From NCBI GenBank assembly GCA_003022865.1, contig PXSK01000021.1:1620-65619 (forward strand): DNA of 64,000 nt, read 5' to 3'. The notes below the pieces were generated by a model. That model saw only the letters and a list, made by a program, of their open reading frames with translations, had not been told where the DNA came from and did no database searches. This document shows, piece after piece, positions 25,885 through 34,783 of the stretch. Origin of the DNA: Halobacteriales archaeon SW_5_70_135 (lineage in GTDB: Archaea > Halobacteriota > Halobacteria > Halobacteriales > SW-7-71-33). Each line of letters opens with the position of its first letter. Position 1 is the first letter of the stretch. The position numbers and the translations under genes were made by a program.

Positions 25885-27141
25885 GTGGCAGACGACTACG
25901 TGCATCGGACGGCAATCACTCGTCTTGAGGTTACTGACGAGCAACGCGACCTCCTTGAAAAGACTATTTCCGAATGGAAGCGTGGTTGCCAAATCGCCAC
26001 AGACATCGCGTGGGGTACGTGCAACGCGAAAAGCGACGTACAGCCCCTCGCCTACGACAATGTGCGCGAACACACCGACCTCGGGAGTCAACACGCGGTT
26101 CTCGCCACCCACCAAGCCGCTCAGGCCATCATTGGTTGTATCGAACGTCGGTCGAACGGCAAGGAGGTCAGTAAGCCGGCCTTCACCGCACCCACGGTGA
26201 CGTACGACGCCCGGACGATGACGCTGTTCGATGATGATACGGTGTCTCTTTCCACCACGGAGAGCCGTGTCCGGTGTTCGCTTGCTCTGCCCGACGCCGA
26301 CGATGGCTACCAGCGGCAGTATCTCGACCCCGACGAGTGGAGCGTCACAGAAAGTACGCTCACCGCCCGTGACGGCAACTACTTCTTACACATCGGCTTT
26401 CGCCGACTCAAGACCGATACCGAGAGAAACACCGCCGAGGACGGGACGGTTCTCGGGGTTGACCTCGGTATCGAAAACCTCGCCGTCACCAGCACAGCCC
26501 GTTTCATCAACGGGCGAGAGTTAACTCACACACTCCGCGAGTTCGAGAAAGTGCGGGCCGGCCTCCAGCAGACCGGCACCCGAAGTGCCCACCGAACCCT
26601 TGAACAGTCGAGTGGTCGGGAACGTCGCTACGTCCGCGACGTACTCCACCGGGCGTCGAACGCCATCGTAAATGAAGCACTCCGGTACGACTGCGACATA
26701 ATCGCGTTCGAGGACCTGACGCACATCCGCGAGCGAACTGGCGCGTCGTGGGGGCATCGGTGGGCGTTCCGAACGCTGTACGAACAGGTGGAGTACAAAG
26801 CCGAAGCGGTTGGAATTGCGGTGAAGCAAGTCGGTTCTGCGTACACGTCGAAGCGATGTGCCGAGTGTGGCTTCACGGCAGACGAGAATCGCCCGACTCG
26901 CACTGACTTCCGGTGTCAGAAGTGCGGGGTGGAAGCAAACACGGACTACAACGCGGCGAAAAACATCGGTCTGCGGTATGTCCGCCGGGGTCAACAGTCG
27001 TCTCGGCGGACGGGCAACAGTCAACTTGCCCTAAAGTCCGGAACAGTGACGCCGAGTGGCGGATTTACCGCCCACCCAGACGGGTTCGAAGCCGAGTTCA
27101 TGGACAAGCCCCACCCTCCACGAGCGAACCCCTCCGGGTGA
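25885..27141 (+). CDS. tnpB: RNA-guided endonuclease TnpB (solo IS1341-type element)
   Basis: TnpB of the IS200/IS605 superfamily, an RNA-guided DNA nuclease and the ancestor type of Cas12. 418 residues starting at GTG 25885. RuvC-like catalytic residues: D in TVLGVDLGIENLAVTS, E in IIAFEDLTHIRER and D in DYNAAKNIGLRYV. The zinc ribbon CAECG...CQKCG lies between RuvC-II and RuvC-III, and SAYTSKRC precedes it. No tnpA transposase is adjacent, so the element is not self-mobile unless helped in trans. Its base use (lower G+C, for example at 25900-26100) differs from the neighbours. The C-terminal coding end probably overlaps the guide RNA. Confidence 0.93.
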   Translation: MADDYVHRTAITRLEVTDEQRDLLEKTISEWKRGCQIATDIAWGTCNAKSDVQPLAYDNVREHTDLGSQHAVLATHQAAQAIIGCIERRSNGKEVSKPAFTAPTVTYDARTMTLFDDDTVSLSTTESRVRCSLALPDADDGYQRQYLDPDEWSVTESTLTARDGNYFLHIGFRRLKTDTERNTAEDGTVLGVDLGIENLAVTSTARFINGRELTHTLREFEKVRAGLQQTGTRSAHRTLEQSSGRERRYVRDVLHRASNAIVNEALRYDCDIIAFEDLTHIRERTGASWGHRWAFRTLYEQVEYKAEAVGIAVKQVGSAYTSKRCAECGFTADENRPTRTDFRCQKCGVEANTDYNAAKNIGLRYVRRGQQSSRRTGNSQLALKSGTVTPSGGFTAHPDGFEAEFMDKPHPPRANPSG

Positions 27142-27165
27142 GCGAAGTAGGGTGGGGTAGTTGAC
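27040..27165 (+). ncRNA. Probable TnpB-associated omega/sot RNA with right-end hairpin
   Basis: TnpB guide RNAs come from the 3' end of the element and overlap the end of the gene. Here a stable hairpin (CCCCACCCT at 27111-27119 pairing with AGGGTGGGG at 27149-27157) spans the tnpB stop and is followed by TAGTTGAC. The guide would be read from the flank just after it (27166 onward). Position of the 5' end is unknown. Assigned by analogy with haloarchaeal sense-overlapping transcripts of IS1341-type genes. Confidence 0.5.
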
Positions 27166-27214
27166 CCCTCGCTCTCCCGTGAGCGAGCCCGGACGGGAGC
27201 CCGGTCGCGGCGAG

Positions 27215-27955
27215 TCAGACCGGCAGGAACTCCCGCAGCGTCCTTGCGTACAGTCCGGGCATACGGCGCCGTGACCCCCGCAGCGCGTTGCGGAGCGCAC
27301 CGGTCGCGTCCTCGGAGACGCCCTCGCCGTGACCGACCAGCACGCGGTCCGGTGCGAGGTCGCCGAGCGTGCTCCGCGGCGGCAGTGCCCGGCGCGCGGG
27401 GTGAACGCCCAGACGCTCGCCGTCGGCGAGGAAGTACGACGAGGTCCCCACAGACTCGGGGACGACCAGCGTCGACCTCTCGCCGTCGCCGGTCGGACCG
27501 GTCCGGGCCTCGGGGTCGAGTGTCGGCGCCGGGGCTTCCGGGCCGTCGTAGAGAGCGACCTCCTTCCAGACGGGCTGGTCGACGACCGGGATCGCCCGGT
27601 AGCCCGTGCCGGGGAGGTAGTCGTCGAAGTACTCGACGGGAACGCCGTCGGGGGCGGCACGCTTCATCCAGCGCGGGACGTAGACCGGGACGTCGTGTCG
27701 CCGAGCGAAGGCCGCGGCGTCGCGAGTGTGCCGGTCCAGCCCGACGACGACGCCGACCACCTCTCCCAGGTCGGCGTACACCGCCTCGACGTCGGCGGCG
27801 TCGACGGGGTCGACCAGCCACACCTCACCGTCGACCGCGAGGGCGTGACTCGTCCGCCGCATCGTCTCGTCGGGGTGTGCGATCCAGCCGACCCCGTCCT
27901 CCCACTGGTCCACCACGCGTGGGTCGCCGCCAGGACCGCTCTCCTTCAGTGTCAT
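27215..27955 (-). CDS. MBL-fold-like hydrolase with degenerate metal site
   Basis: 246 residues from ATG 27955 (MTLKESGPGGDPRVVDQWEDGVGWIAHPDE). The layout is that of a metallo-beta-lactamase protein: GEVWLVDPVDAADVE, VVGVVVGLDRHTRDAAAFARRHDVPVYV and, late, LAPDRVLVGHGEGV. The classic HxHxDH motif is reduced to LDRHTRD, so metal binding may be altered or lost. Such proteins are common in haloarchaea, with unknown substrates. Its 3' end lies close to the right end of the TnpB element, but the reading frame is intact. Confidence 0.72.
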   Translation of the reverse strand: MTLKESGPGGDPRVVDQWEDGVGWIAHPDETMRRTSHALAVDGEVWLVDPVDAADVEAVYADLGEVVGVVVGLDRHTRDAAAFARRHDVPVYVPRWMKRAAPDGVPVEYFDDYLPGTGYRAIPVVDQPVWKEVALYDGPEAPAPTLDPEARTGPTGDGERSTLVVPESVGTSSYFLADGERLGVHPARRALPPRSTLGDLAPDRVLVGHGEGVSEDATGALRNALRGSRRRMPGLYARTLREFLPV

Positions 27956-28006
27956 ACCGGAGCGACGAGGGGAACGGCTAAAACTCCCGCGCACCGGGAT
28001 CGCGGC

Positions 28007-28789
28007 GTGCTCAGTCGACTCCGCTGGCTCGGGCTGGAGACCGTCGCCCTGGAGACCGCCCGTGCGTTCTACGATCCGCTCGTTCCCGACCGCGTCGACG
28101 AGGTCGATCCCGCCGTCGCGGCGTTGGGAGGCGTCGAGACCGACGCGACCGACGAGAACGAAAGGGGCAGGACTACGAGAGCCGCCGACGGCGAGGCGCT
28201 GGTCTACCGTGTCGGCGGCGGCGACCCGGCGACGCGGCTGGTGCTCCGTCGACCCCGCTCCGTGCCGCGGGGTGGACTGCACACCCACTACGCGCTGTCC
28301 GTGCCCCGCGAGGAGTACGACGACTGGCGCGCACACCTCGCCGCCGACCACCCCGTCGCGGAGCACGACTTCGGCTCGATGCGGTCGCTGTACGTCTCCG
28401 ATCCCGACGGTAACTGCGTCGAACTCGCCGGCGTCGACGTCGACGGCCCCGGGGTGGACGGCGTCTTCGAGGTCGTCCTCGAAGTGCGAGACCTGCGGCG
28501 GGCGCGGGCCTTCTACGAGACCTGGGGGTACGGGGTCGTCGACGAGGGAGCGCACCGTCTGCGACTGTCGGGTCCGGGCGCGACCCCCGACCTGGAACTG
28601 TGGGAGCCACGCCTGGGCATCGCCGACGCCCGCGGCGGCGTCCACGTCGGTCTCGGGGTCGGGACGCCCGACCCGGCCGCGGCCGCGTCGACGGTGCGGG
28701 ACCGCGCCCGTCTCGTCGAGCGCCACGGCGAGACCCGACGGGTCGTCGACCCCGACGGTCACCACGTCACGCTGGTCGCCGAGGGCTGA
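28007..28789 (+). CDS. VOC-family protein (glyoxalase/ring-cleaving dioxygenase-like)
   Basis: 260 residues from GTG 28007 with two vicinal-oxygen-chelate modules. The first contains GGLHTHYALSVPREEYDDW and SLYVSDPDGNCVELAG; the second contains FEVVLEVRDLRRARAFYETWGYGVV and ends VVDPDGHHVTLVAEG. Paired His/Glu residues of the VOC metal site are plausible (H in LHTHY, E in CVELAG). The catalytic activity cannot be named. It diverges from the MBL-like gene. Confidence 0.82.
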   Translation: MLSRLRWLGLETVALETARAFYDPLVPDRVDEVDPAVAALGGVETDATDENERGRTTRAADGEALVYRVGGGDPATRLVLRRPRSVPRGGLHTHYALSVPREEYDDWRAHLAADHPVAEHDFGSMRSLYVSDPDGNCVELAGVDVDGPGVDGVFEVVLEVRDLRRARAFYETWGYGVVDEGAHRLRLSGPGATPDLELWEPRLGIADARGGVHVGLGVGTPDPAAAASTVRDRARLVERHGETRRVVDPDGHHVTLVAEG

Positions 28790-28847
28790 GGGCGGCGAGA
28801 TCCGGCGGCGACCGGGGATTTATGTCTCGCAGCGTCGGAGCGAAGGT

Positions 28848-30005
28848 ATGGACGACGACGCGGGCGGGGCGCCGACACGGACACGACGTCGCTTTCTCGG
28901 GGCGGTCGGCGCGACCGCCGCGTTCGGACTCGCCGGCTGTGCCGAGCGGTCCAGGCGACCGAGCGGAAAGACGCTGACCGAGGTCGAGGCGACCACGTAC
29001 GCGCGCGACGTGGGCGAGGCGAACGACCAGGGGACGAGTGCGTACACCGACGTCTACCGGGCGACGATCGACTCCGTCGCGCTGGTCCGCTCGTACCGGG
29101 CCACCGGTGCCGGCACCGGCTCCGCCTTCGTCTACGACGACGAGCATCTCGTCACCAACCAGCACGTCGTCGAGGACGCCGAGGACATCGAGGTGCGGTT
29201 CGCCCGCGGCGACTGGCGCGACGGCGAGGTCGTCGGGACCGACGTGTACAGCGACCTGGCGGTCGTCCGCGTCGAGGAGGGTCCGGACTACGCCACGCCG
29301 CTCGACCTCGTCGAGTCGGACCCGCCGATCGGCGCCGAGGTGGTCGCGCTGGGCAACCCGTTCGGTCTCGGCGAGTCCGTCTCCGCCGGCATCGTCAGCG
29401 GCGTCGACCGCTCGCTGCCCTCCGTGAACGACTTCGTCATCGCCGACACGGTCCAGACCGACGCCGCCGCGAACCCCGGCAACTCCGGCGGCCCGCTGGT
29501 CACGCTCAACGGCCGGGTCGTCGGCGTGGTCACCGCCGGTCGGGGCAACGACGTCAACTTCGCCGTGTCGGCGGCACTCGTACGCCGAGTCGTCCCCGCG
29601 CTGCTCGAAGACGGCTCCTACGAGCACTCCTACGTCGGCATCGGACTTACGAGTGTGACGCCGACGATCGCCGAGGCGAACGACCTGGAGGCGGTCCGCG
29701 GCGTGCTCGTCGTCGAGGTCGTCGAGGACGGCCCCAGCGACGGCGTCCTCCAGGGCTCGCCGGACTCGTCGACCGTCAACGGTCAGCGGGTACCCGTCGG
29801 CGGCGACGTCATCTCGGAGATGGCCGGCCGGTCGATCCCGACGCAGGACGCCCTGTCGACGTTTCTCGCGCTGAACACGAGTCCCGGCGACACCGTCCCC
29901 ACCGTCGTCCTCAGGGACGGCGAGCGCGTGGAGGTGGACATCGAACTCGGTGTCCGTCCGGACCCGGACGCCGCGCTCGTCCCCGGCGACGGACTGTTCC
30001 GGTAG
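28848..30005 (+). CDS. HtrA/DegP-like serine protease, Tat lipoprotein
   Basis: Extracytoplasmic trypsin-like protease with a PDZ domain, used for quality control of exported proteins. 385 residues from ATG 28848. The Tat signal is RTRRRFLGAVGATAAFGLAGC with a lipobox. Catalytic triad: H in LVTNQHVVEDAED, D in GTDVYSDLAVV and S in AANPGNSGGPLV. The PDZ region follows at about residues 260-360 (GVLVVEVVEDGPSDG then GGDVISEMAGRSI). Normal length. It probably functions anchored on the outer face of the membrane. Confidence 0.93.
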   Translation: MDDDAGGAPTRTRRRFLGAVGATAAFGLAGCAERSRRPSGKTLTEVEATTYARDVGEANDQGTSAYTDVYRATIDSVALVRSYRATGAGTGSAFVYDDEHLVTNQHVVEDAEDIEVRFARGDWRDGEVVGTDVYSDLAVVRVEEGPDYATPLDLVESDPPIGAEVVALGNPFGLGESVSAGIVSGVDRSLPSVNDFVIADTVQTDAAANPGNSGGPLVTLNGRVVGVVTAGRGNDVNFAVSAALVRRVVPALLEDGSYEHSYVGIGLTSVTPTIAEANDLEAVRGVLVVEVVEDGPSDGVLQGSPDSSTVNGQRVPVGGDVISEMAGRSIPTQDALSTFLALNTSPGDTVPTVVLRDGERVEVDIELGVRPDPDAALVPGDGLFR

Positions 30006-30012
30006 CCGACGT

Positions 30013-30309
30013 TCAGAGCCGGTCGGTGTCGACGCCGACGTCCGGCGGCGCCACGACCAGAAAGCCACGGAAGTGGACGATCTCGCCGCCCCGCTCGGTC
30101 ACCTCGCGGGCGAAGCCGGCGGCACGCTCGTTCACGTCGCCGTCGACCGACAGCACCAACAGCCGGTCGTCCTCGACGGCCGCGACCCACTCCTCGGCGG
30201 GCGTGGTGCCGTCGAGCACGCCCAGCTCGACGCGCGTTTCCCGCTCTTTCCGTTCCTCCTCGTCGATCTGGTCCTCGACGGCACGCAGGTCGAGATCGAA
30301 CTCCGTCAT
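30013..30309 (-). CDS. DUF5779-family haloarchaeal protein
   Basis: 98 residues, acidic, with an N-terminal helix (MTEFDLDLRAVEDQIDEEE) and then the conserved core LGVLDGTTPAEEWVAAVEDD, FAREVTERGGEIVHFRGFLVVAPPDVGVDTDRL. The match to DUF5779 is from memory. No catalytic motif; soluble. It converges on the HtrA gene with only 7 bases between the stops. Confidence 0.78.
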   Translation of the reverse strand: MTEFDLDLRAVEDQIDEEERKERETRVELGVLDGTTPAEEWVAAVEDDRLLVLSVDGDVNERAAGFAREVTERGGEIVHFRGFLVVAPPDVGVDTDRL

Positions 30310-30377
30310 TTCCTCGCTCCTGACGGCCGCCGATCAAAAGCGTTGTTCAGCGTCTGACGGCCGGCTGACGGGGCGTG

Positions 30378-30878
30378 TCACGCCGGCGGGTCGCCCTCGT
30401 CATCGTCGACGGTCCCGCCGGCCGCGGCCGTCCGCACGCGTTTCCACTTGCCCTCGTTCTCCAGGCGCTCCTGCAGGCGGTCGGCGTACTCGTCGGTGAG
30501 TCGGTCGGCGCGACGGAGGACGGCCTCGGCGTCGTCGCCGCTACCGCCGCGGCCGCCGCCGCCGAGACCGAGGGCGTCTTTCACGGTGTCGACGATGCCG
30601 GAGTCGGAACCGGAGCCGTCACTACCGCCGGTGCCCGGACCCATCGGTCCCGCCCGTTGGTCGATCGTCTGCATCTCGGAGGCGACGTGTTCGACCTTGC
30701 TGGTGTCGGCGACGAGCCGGGCGTGCTCCGGGTCGTCGGCGTCCTCGACGCGGAACTCGGTGGCGGTCATTACGAGCCCCCACTGCTGACTCGAGAACTC
30801 CGACTCGGTGACCCGACGGGAGAACTCCTGGTCGACGGCCATCCGGTCGCCGACGATGAGGTCCTGCCACTCGCTCAT
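30378..30878 (-). CDS. DUF5799-family haloarchaeal protein
   Basis: 166 residues beginning MSEWQDLIVGDRMAVDQEF with the block SSQQWGLVMTATEFRVEDADDPEHARLVAD. A Gly/Ser-rich flexible stretch follows (residues about 80-110), then a helical C-terminus (EAVLRRADRLTDEYADRLQERLENEGKW region). From memory this is DUF5799. Soluble, function unknown. It lies upstream of the DUF5779 gene on the same strand and they may be co-transcribed. Confidence 0.74.
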   Translation of the reverse strand: MSEWQDLIVGDRMAVDQEFSRRVTESEFSSQQWGLVMTATEFRVEDADDPEHARLVADTSKVEHVASEMQTIDQRAGPMGPGTGGSDGSGSDSGIVDTVKDALGLGGGGRGGSGDDAEAVLRRADRLTDEYADRLQERLENEGKWKRVRTAAAGGTVDDDEGDPPA

Positions 30879-30991
30879 GTCCCTCGACAGGCGGTCGAAC
30901 GGCTTGAGGGTTGTCCTCGCGGGAGCGGCCGTCGGCCGCGACGGCCGCCGATTCCGGTGGGTTCAAGCGGTCGTCGCCGCTACCGCTCGGT

Positions 30992-31408
30992 ATGCCGACC
31001 AGCACGGCGGACGCGGTCTGGCGGGGCGACCTGCGCAGCGGCGAGGGAACGATGTCGGCGGACAGCGGCGCCTTCGAGAGGCTGGCGTTCACGTTCGCAA
31101 CCCGCTTCGGCGACGACGACGGCACCGACCCCGAGGAGCTGATCGGGGCCGCCCACGCCGGCTGCTTCTCGATGGCGCTGTCGAACGAGCTCGACGAGGC
31201 GGGCTACACGCCCGAGGAAGTCGCCACGAACGCCGAGGTGACCGTCGAGGACGGCGGCATCGTCCGAGTGGCGCTGACCGCCCGCGCCGCAGTCCCGGAC
31301 GCCGACGCCGACGCCTTCGACGAGATCGCACGGGAGGCCAAGGAGAACTGCCCGGTCTCGCGGGCGCTGGCCGGCGTCGAGATCACCCTGGACGCGACGC
31401 TGAACTGA
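30992..31408 (+). CDS. OsmC/Ohr-family peroxiredoxin-like protein
   Basis: 138 residues from ATG 30992 (MPTSTADAVWRGDLRSGEG). The two reactive cysteines of the OsmC/Ohr fold are present: AAHAGCFSMALSNEL and AKENCPVSRALAG, with the EELIGAAHAGC context normal for OsmC. Such proteins reduce organic hydroperoxides with a dithiol partner. Single gene; no resolving-partner gene is adjacent. Confidence 0.9.
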   Translation: MPTSTADAVWRGDLRSGEGTMSADSGAFERLAFTFATRFGDDDGTDPEELIGAAHAGCFSMALSNELDEAGYTPEEVATNAEVTVEDGGIVRVALTARAAVPDADADAFDEIAREAKENCPVSRALAGVEITLDATLN

Positions 31409-31794
31409 CCTGACCGGGCGATTTTGGAGCCGCCCGGGGCGACCCCGCTTCCGGGCGGGCTGGCCGAAGCACTCGGACCCGTCCTTCCCCGGCCGTGTGA
31501 GGGCCACGGTCGGACCCGTGCGAGGGCCGCGGTCGGAGGGAGCGGAACGGGCACATCACTACCGAGCCCGGCGACCCGGTCGCTCGGGGTCTGATCGTCG
31601 CCGCGGCACTGGTGGGACTCGTCCGCTACCGGCTGGTCGTCGACTCCGCGGGTCGGCGGGTCGCGGGACTGGATCGATTTTTTAGTGCGACCGGGCTGGG
31701 AACAGGGCTTGCGCTGGCGGTCTGACGGCGACTGATGGCTTACTTCGACGAGCACCCCGACCGGTCAGGGGAGTGCCGAGCGCCGAGCGGGCGC
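31409..31794. other. Intergenic stretch with a possible membrane-peptide remnant
   Basis: About 390 bases. One plus-strand frame ending at TGA near 31725 reads ITTEPGDPVARGLIVAAALV then GLVRYRLVVDSAGRRVAGLD, a plausible single membrane helix followed by a basic/polar tail. It has no good start codon and no family match that I know, so it may be a leftover of a larger gene. Nothing else is seen. Confidence 0.35.
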
Positions 31795-32523
31795 TCAGTC
31801 GAGCAGATTCCCGGTCAGCCGGACGGTCTCGTCGCCGTCGGGGGCGTGCACCTCGGCGTCGGCGCCGGCGGCACGCACCTCGCGGGCGAACTCTTCGGGG
31901 TCCTGCTCGATCGGCGGGAACGTGTCGTAGTGCATCGGGAGGGCGTGGTCGACACCGAGCCAGTCGACGGCGATCGCCGCCTGCCACGGCCCCATCGTGA
32001 AGTGGTCGCCGATCGGGACGGCGGCGGCGTCGGGGTCGAGGAAGGAGCCGATCACGTCCCGCATCTCCGTCATCAGGCCGGTGTCGCCGGCGTGGTAGAA
32101 GGAGACGGACTCCTCGTCGCGGGTCCGCGCGGGGACGGTGTCGCCGATCACGTAACCTGCCGGCGTGCCGAGGTCGTGCTCGTAGGACGTGTTCGCCCCG
32201 TTCGTGTGGTCGGCGCGGTGCATCGTCACGTGGGCGTCGCCACACTCGACGGTGCCGCCGAGGTTCATGCCGACCGTGTCGGCGACGCCGAACTCGTCTT
32301 CAACGTAGGCGGCGAGTTCGGGCGTCGCCACCACCGTGGTGTCGGCGAACTCCGGGACGTGGGCGACGTGGTCCGCGTGGCCGTGTGTCAGCAGCACGAA
32401 GTCCGGGTCGAGCGTCGCGGGGTCGACGTCGGTTTTCGGATTGTCGAAGAAGGGGTCGACCAGCAGGTCGGTGCCGTCGAGTGAGACGTGCCACGTCGAG
32501 TGGCCGTGCCAGGTGAGGTCCAT
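31795..32523 (-). CDS. UlaG-like MBL-fold metal-dependent hydrolase
   Basis: 242 residues starting [26 protein letters not shown]. Motif TWHGHS and the metal signature [13 protein letters not shown] are intact, followed by H in [11 protein letters not shown] in [11 protein letters not shown] and a late [13 protein letters not shown]. This is the pattern of the UPF0173/UlaG-type hydrolases. The substrate is unknown. It stands alone between an intergenic stretch and a divergent small gene. Confidence 0.9.
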   Translation of the reverse strand: MDLTWHGHSTWHVSLDGTDLLVDPFFDNPKTDVDPATLDPDFVLLTHGHADHVAHVPEFADTTVVATPELAAYVEDEFGVADTVGMNLGGTVECGDAHVTMHRADHTNGANTSYEHDLGTPAGYVIGDTVPARTRDEESVSFYHAGDTGLMTEMRDVIGSFLDPDAAAVPIGDHFTMGPWQAAIAVDWLGVDHALPMHYDTFPPIEQDPEEFAREVRAAGADAEVHAPDGDETVRLTGNLLD

Positions 32524-32662
32524 GCGAACGGGACTACGGGCGGCGACCGAATAAACCCCACTCCGGAGCGCGGACGGGAGTCGCCCCGTCGTCGTGCCGG
32601 TGGAGACGGAAGCGGCACGGGAGGATGCGGACGTTCATGTCGGCGGACCGACTCCGTCGGAT

Positions 32663-32932
32663 ATGCTCACGCTCGACCTGGAGAACTTCGTCGTCGAGTT
32701 CGAGGCGGGATCGCTGAAGACCGTCGGCACGCCGGACACGTCCGCGACGGTGAAGCTGTACCATCTCGACAGCGTCGAGGCTCGGGCGTTCGGCGACGAG
32801 CGCGTGAAAGTCGCCGCCGAGGACGGCGAGGGTAACACGGTGGAGATGGCGCTCGCGCCCGAGGACCTGCGCTCGCTCGCGGCGGACCTGCGCGACCTCG
32901 ACTTGGACGACGAGTGGCCGACCGTCGAGTGA
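32663..32932 (+). CDS. Small conserved acidic haloarchaeal protein
   Basis: 89 residues from ATG 32663 (MLTLDLENFVVEFEAGSLKT). Beta-rich first half, helical acidic end (APEDLRSLAADLRDLDLDDE). The start at 32594 would add an unlikely leader. No motif or known family; likely cytoplasmic. Divergent from the UlaG-like gene. Confidence 0.6.
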   Translation: MLTLDLENFVVEFEAGSLKTVGTPDTSATVKLYHLDSVEARAFGDERVKVAAEDGEGNTVEMALAPEDLRSLAADLRDLDLDDEWPTVE

Positions 32933-33055
32933 GCCATTGCGGCGCTGCGTCGCGCTCAGCGTCGCAAATCCCCGCCGACCGGCGGCTCCGAGGACGAAAA
33001 CGACGAGAACCGGGAGTTCGCGCGCGAAATCCGCGCTCAGCGGTCGAAAGGAGAG

Positions 33056-33967
33056 TCAGTCGACGTACGGCGCACAGACCGACTCGACGCCCTCCTCGAA
33101 GTCGATCCGGGGCTCCCAGCCCGTCGCCTCCCGCAGCTTGGAGACGTCGAACCGCTGCTGGTAGTTGTAGTTCCTCAGCGGCACCGGCTCGTACGCCGGC
33201 TCGACGTCCGTCCCCAGGGCGTCGTTCAGCAGGTCGACGGTCTCGTTAAAGGAGACGTTCCGGCCGGTGCCGACGTTGTACGATCCTTCGAGACGGTGCT
33301 CGGCGACGGCCTCCATCGCCCGGACGGCGTCCTCGACGTGGACGTAGTCACGCGTCTGCGTGCCGTCACCCCACAGCACCGGGCGTTCGCCGTCGGCCAT
33401 CTCCGCGGCCCACTGGGAGACGGTGTTGGCGTACTCGCCCTTGTGGGCCTCGTTGCCGCCGTAGCCCTGGTAGACCGAGGAAAAGCGCGTCGAGGCGACG
33501 TGGACGTCGTCGTGGAACTCGTTGTAGTACTCCATGTAGCGGTCGCGGGCGAGCATCGACGCCTCGTAGCAGGTCGCCGCCCGCACGTCGTCGGTCTCGC
33601 GGGCCGGCAGGTCGGCGTCGTAGATCGAGGACGTCCCGGCGTAGACCACCGCCTCGGCGTGCTCGCGGACGCGCTCGATGACGTTGACCGTCCCCTCGAC
33701 GTTGACGCGGGTGCCCTGTTGGGGGTTCTCTTCGAGCATCGATCGCGAGGAGTGGGCAGCGAGGTGGAAGACGACGTCGACGTCGGCGGGCCAGTCGTCG
33801 TCGAGGGCCGAGGCCTCGACGAACTCCACCCCGGGGTCGAGGTTCTCCGGCGTGCCGAGGTGGAGGTCGTCGACGGCGACCACCTCGTTCGCGTCGGCGA
33901 GGTAGTTCGCCAGGTTCGATCCGACGAAACCCGCACCGCCCGTCACTAGAATGCGTTCGTCTCGCAT
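33056..33967 (-). CDS. NAD-dependent epimerase/dehydratase (extended SDR) lacking the catalytic lysine
   Basis: 303 residues from ATG 33967. The NAD fold is ILVTGGAGFVGSNLANYL; the acidic residue follows in VVAVDDLHLG; the active-site Ser region is VYAGTSSIYD. Sugar-binding YQGYGGNEAHKGEYANTVSQW, WGDGTQTRDYVHVEDAVRA and the C-terminal GWEPRIDFEEGV resemble UDP-sugar 4-epimerases. The YxxxK motif reads YEASM (TACGAGGCGTCGATG), so the lysine that lowers the tyrosine pKa is replaced by Met. A single base change from AAG would do this. Activity may be low or lost. Confidence 0.88.
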   Translation of the reverse strand: MRDERILVTGGAGFVGSNLANYLADANEVVAVDDLHLGTPENLDPGVEFVEASALDDDWPADVDVVFHLAAHSSRSMLEENPQQGTRVNVEGTVNVIERVREHAEAVVYAGTSSIYDADLPARETDDVRAATCYEASMLARDRYMEYYNEFHDDVHVASTRFSSVYQGYGGNEAHKGEYANTVSQWAAEMADGERPVLWGDGTQTRDYVHVEDAVRAMEAVAEHRLEGSYNVGTGRNVSFNETVDLLNDALGTDVEPAYEPVPLRNYNYQQRFDVSKLREATGWEPRIDFEEGVESVCAPYVD

Positions 33968-34095
33968 GTCACCTGGAACCACGAGCGGCGACAAGTGGGT
34001 GTCGGTTCACCCGCGTGTCGGACCGTGGGGGTGCGTCCTCGGCTGCCGGTCGTACGTGGGCACGTTTTAAGACCGTGACAGACGTAGTCGAGACA

Positions 34096-34629
34096 ATGTC
34101 ATCGATCGAACTGACGCCGAGCCAGCGCACGATCCTCGGTGCCCTGGTCAACCTCCACCGCGAGCACGAGGACCCTGTCAAGGGCGAGACCATCGCCGAG
34201 GAGGTCGACCGCAACCCCGGCACGATCCGCAACCAGATGCAGAGCCTGAAGGCACTACGGCTGGTGGAGGGGGTGCCGGGACCGAAAGGCGGGTACAAGC
34301 CGACCGCACGGGCGTACGACGCCCTCGAAGTGCAGCAGATGGACGAGCCGGCGAGCGTGCCGCTGAGCAGGGACGGGGAGACGGTCGAGGGGCTCAACGT
34401 CGAGTCGATCGACCTGACGAGCGTTCACCACCCGGAGAAGTGTCGGGCGGAGGTGCGCGTGCAGGGGTCGATCCGGGGCATCCACGAGGGCGACGAGGTG
34501 CGCGTCGGGCCGACGCCGCTCTCGAAGCTCGTCGTCGACGGGATCGTCGAGGGGAAAAACGACACGGAGAACGTCCTCATCCTCTCGATCGCCGACATGG
34601 TGGCTCCGGCGGAGGAGCCCGGGAAGTGA
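34096..34629 (+). CDS. HTH-domain transcriptional regulator with a C-terminal ligand-like domain
   Basis: 177 residues from ATG 34096 (MSSIELTPSQRTILGALVNL). An N-terminal winged-helix domain of Rrf2/TrmB-like type (KGETIAEEVDRNPGTIRNQMQSL, then LVEGVPGPKGGYKPT), and a beta-rich C-terminal domain with VRVQGSIRGIHEGDEVRVGPTPLSKLVVDG. Haloarchaeal members are annotated as Rrf2-like, but the FeS cysteines of IscR/RsrR are absent. Binds DNA; targets unknown. Confidence 0.82.
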   Translation: MSSIELTPSQRTILGALVNLHREHEDPVKGETIAEEVDRNPGTIRNQMQSLKALRLVEGVPGPKGGYKPTARAYDALEVQQMDEPASVPLSRDGETVEGLNVESIDLTSVHHPEKCRAEVRVQGSIRGIHEGDEVRVGPTPLSKLVVDGIVEGKNDTENVLILSIADMVAPAEEPGK

Positions 34630-34783
34630 GCCGGTCACGGACTCGGGGTGGCCGGTCGCCGCGAGCGCGGTCTCGCGACAGTCTGACGGTCACAGGTGTG
34701 AGCCAGGGGACGACGAGAGGGGGACGGGCCGGCGGCGACCGGGTTTCGGAGCCCTCGTAACGGTCGGTGTCACAGGGCCGGCC

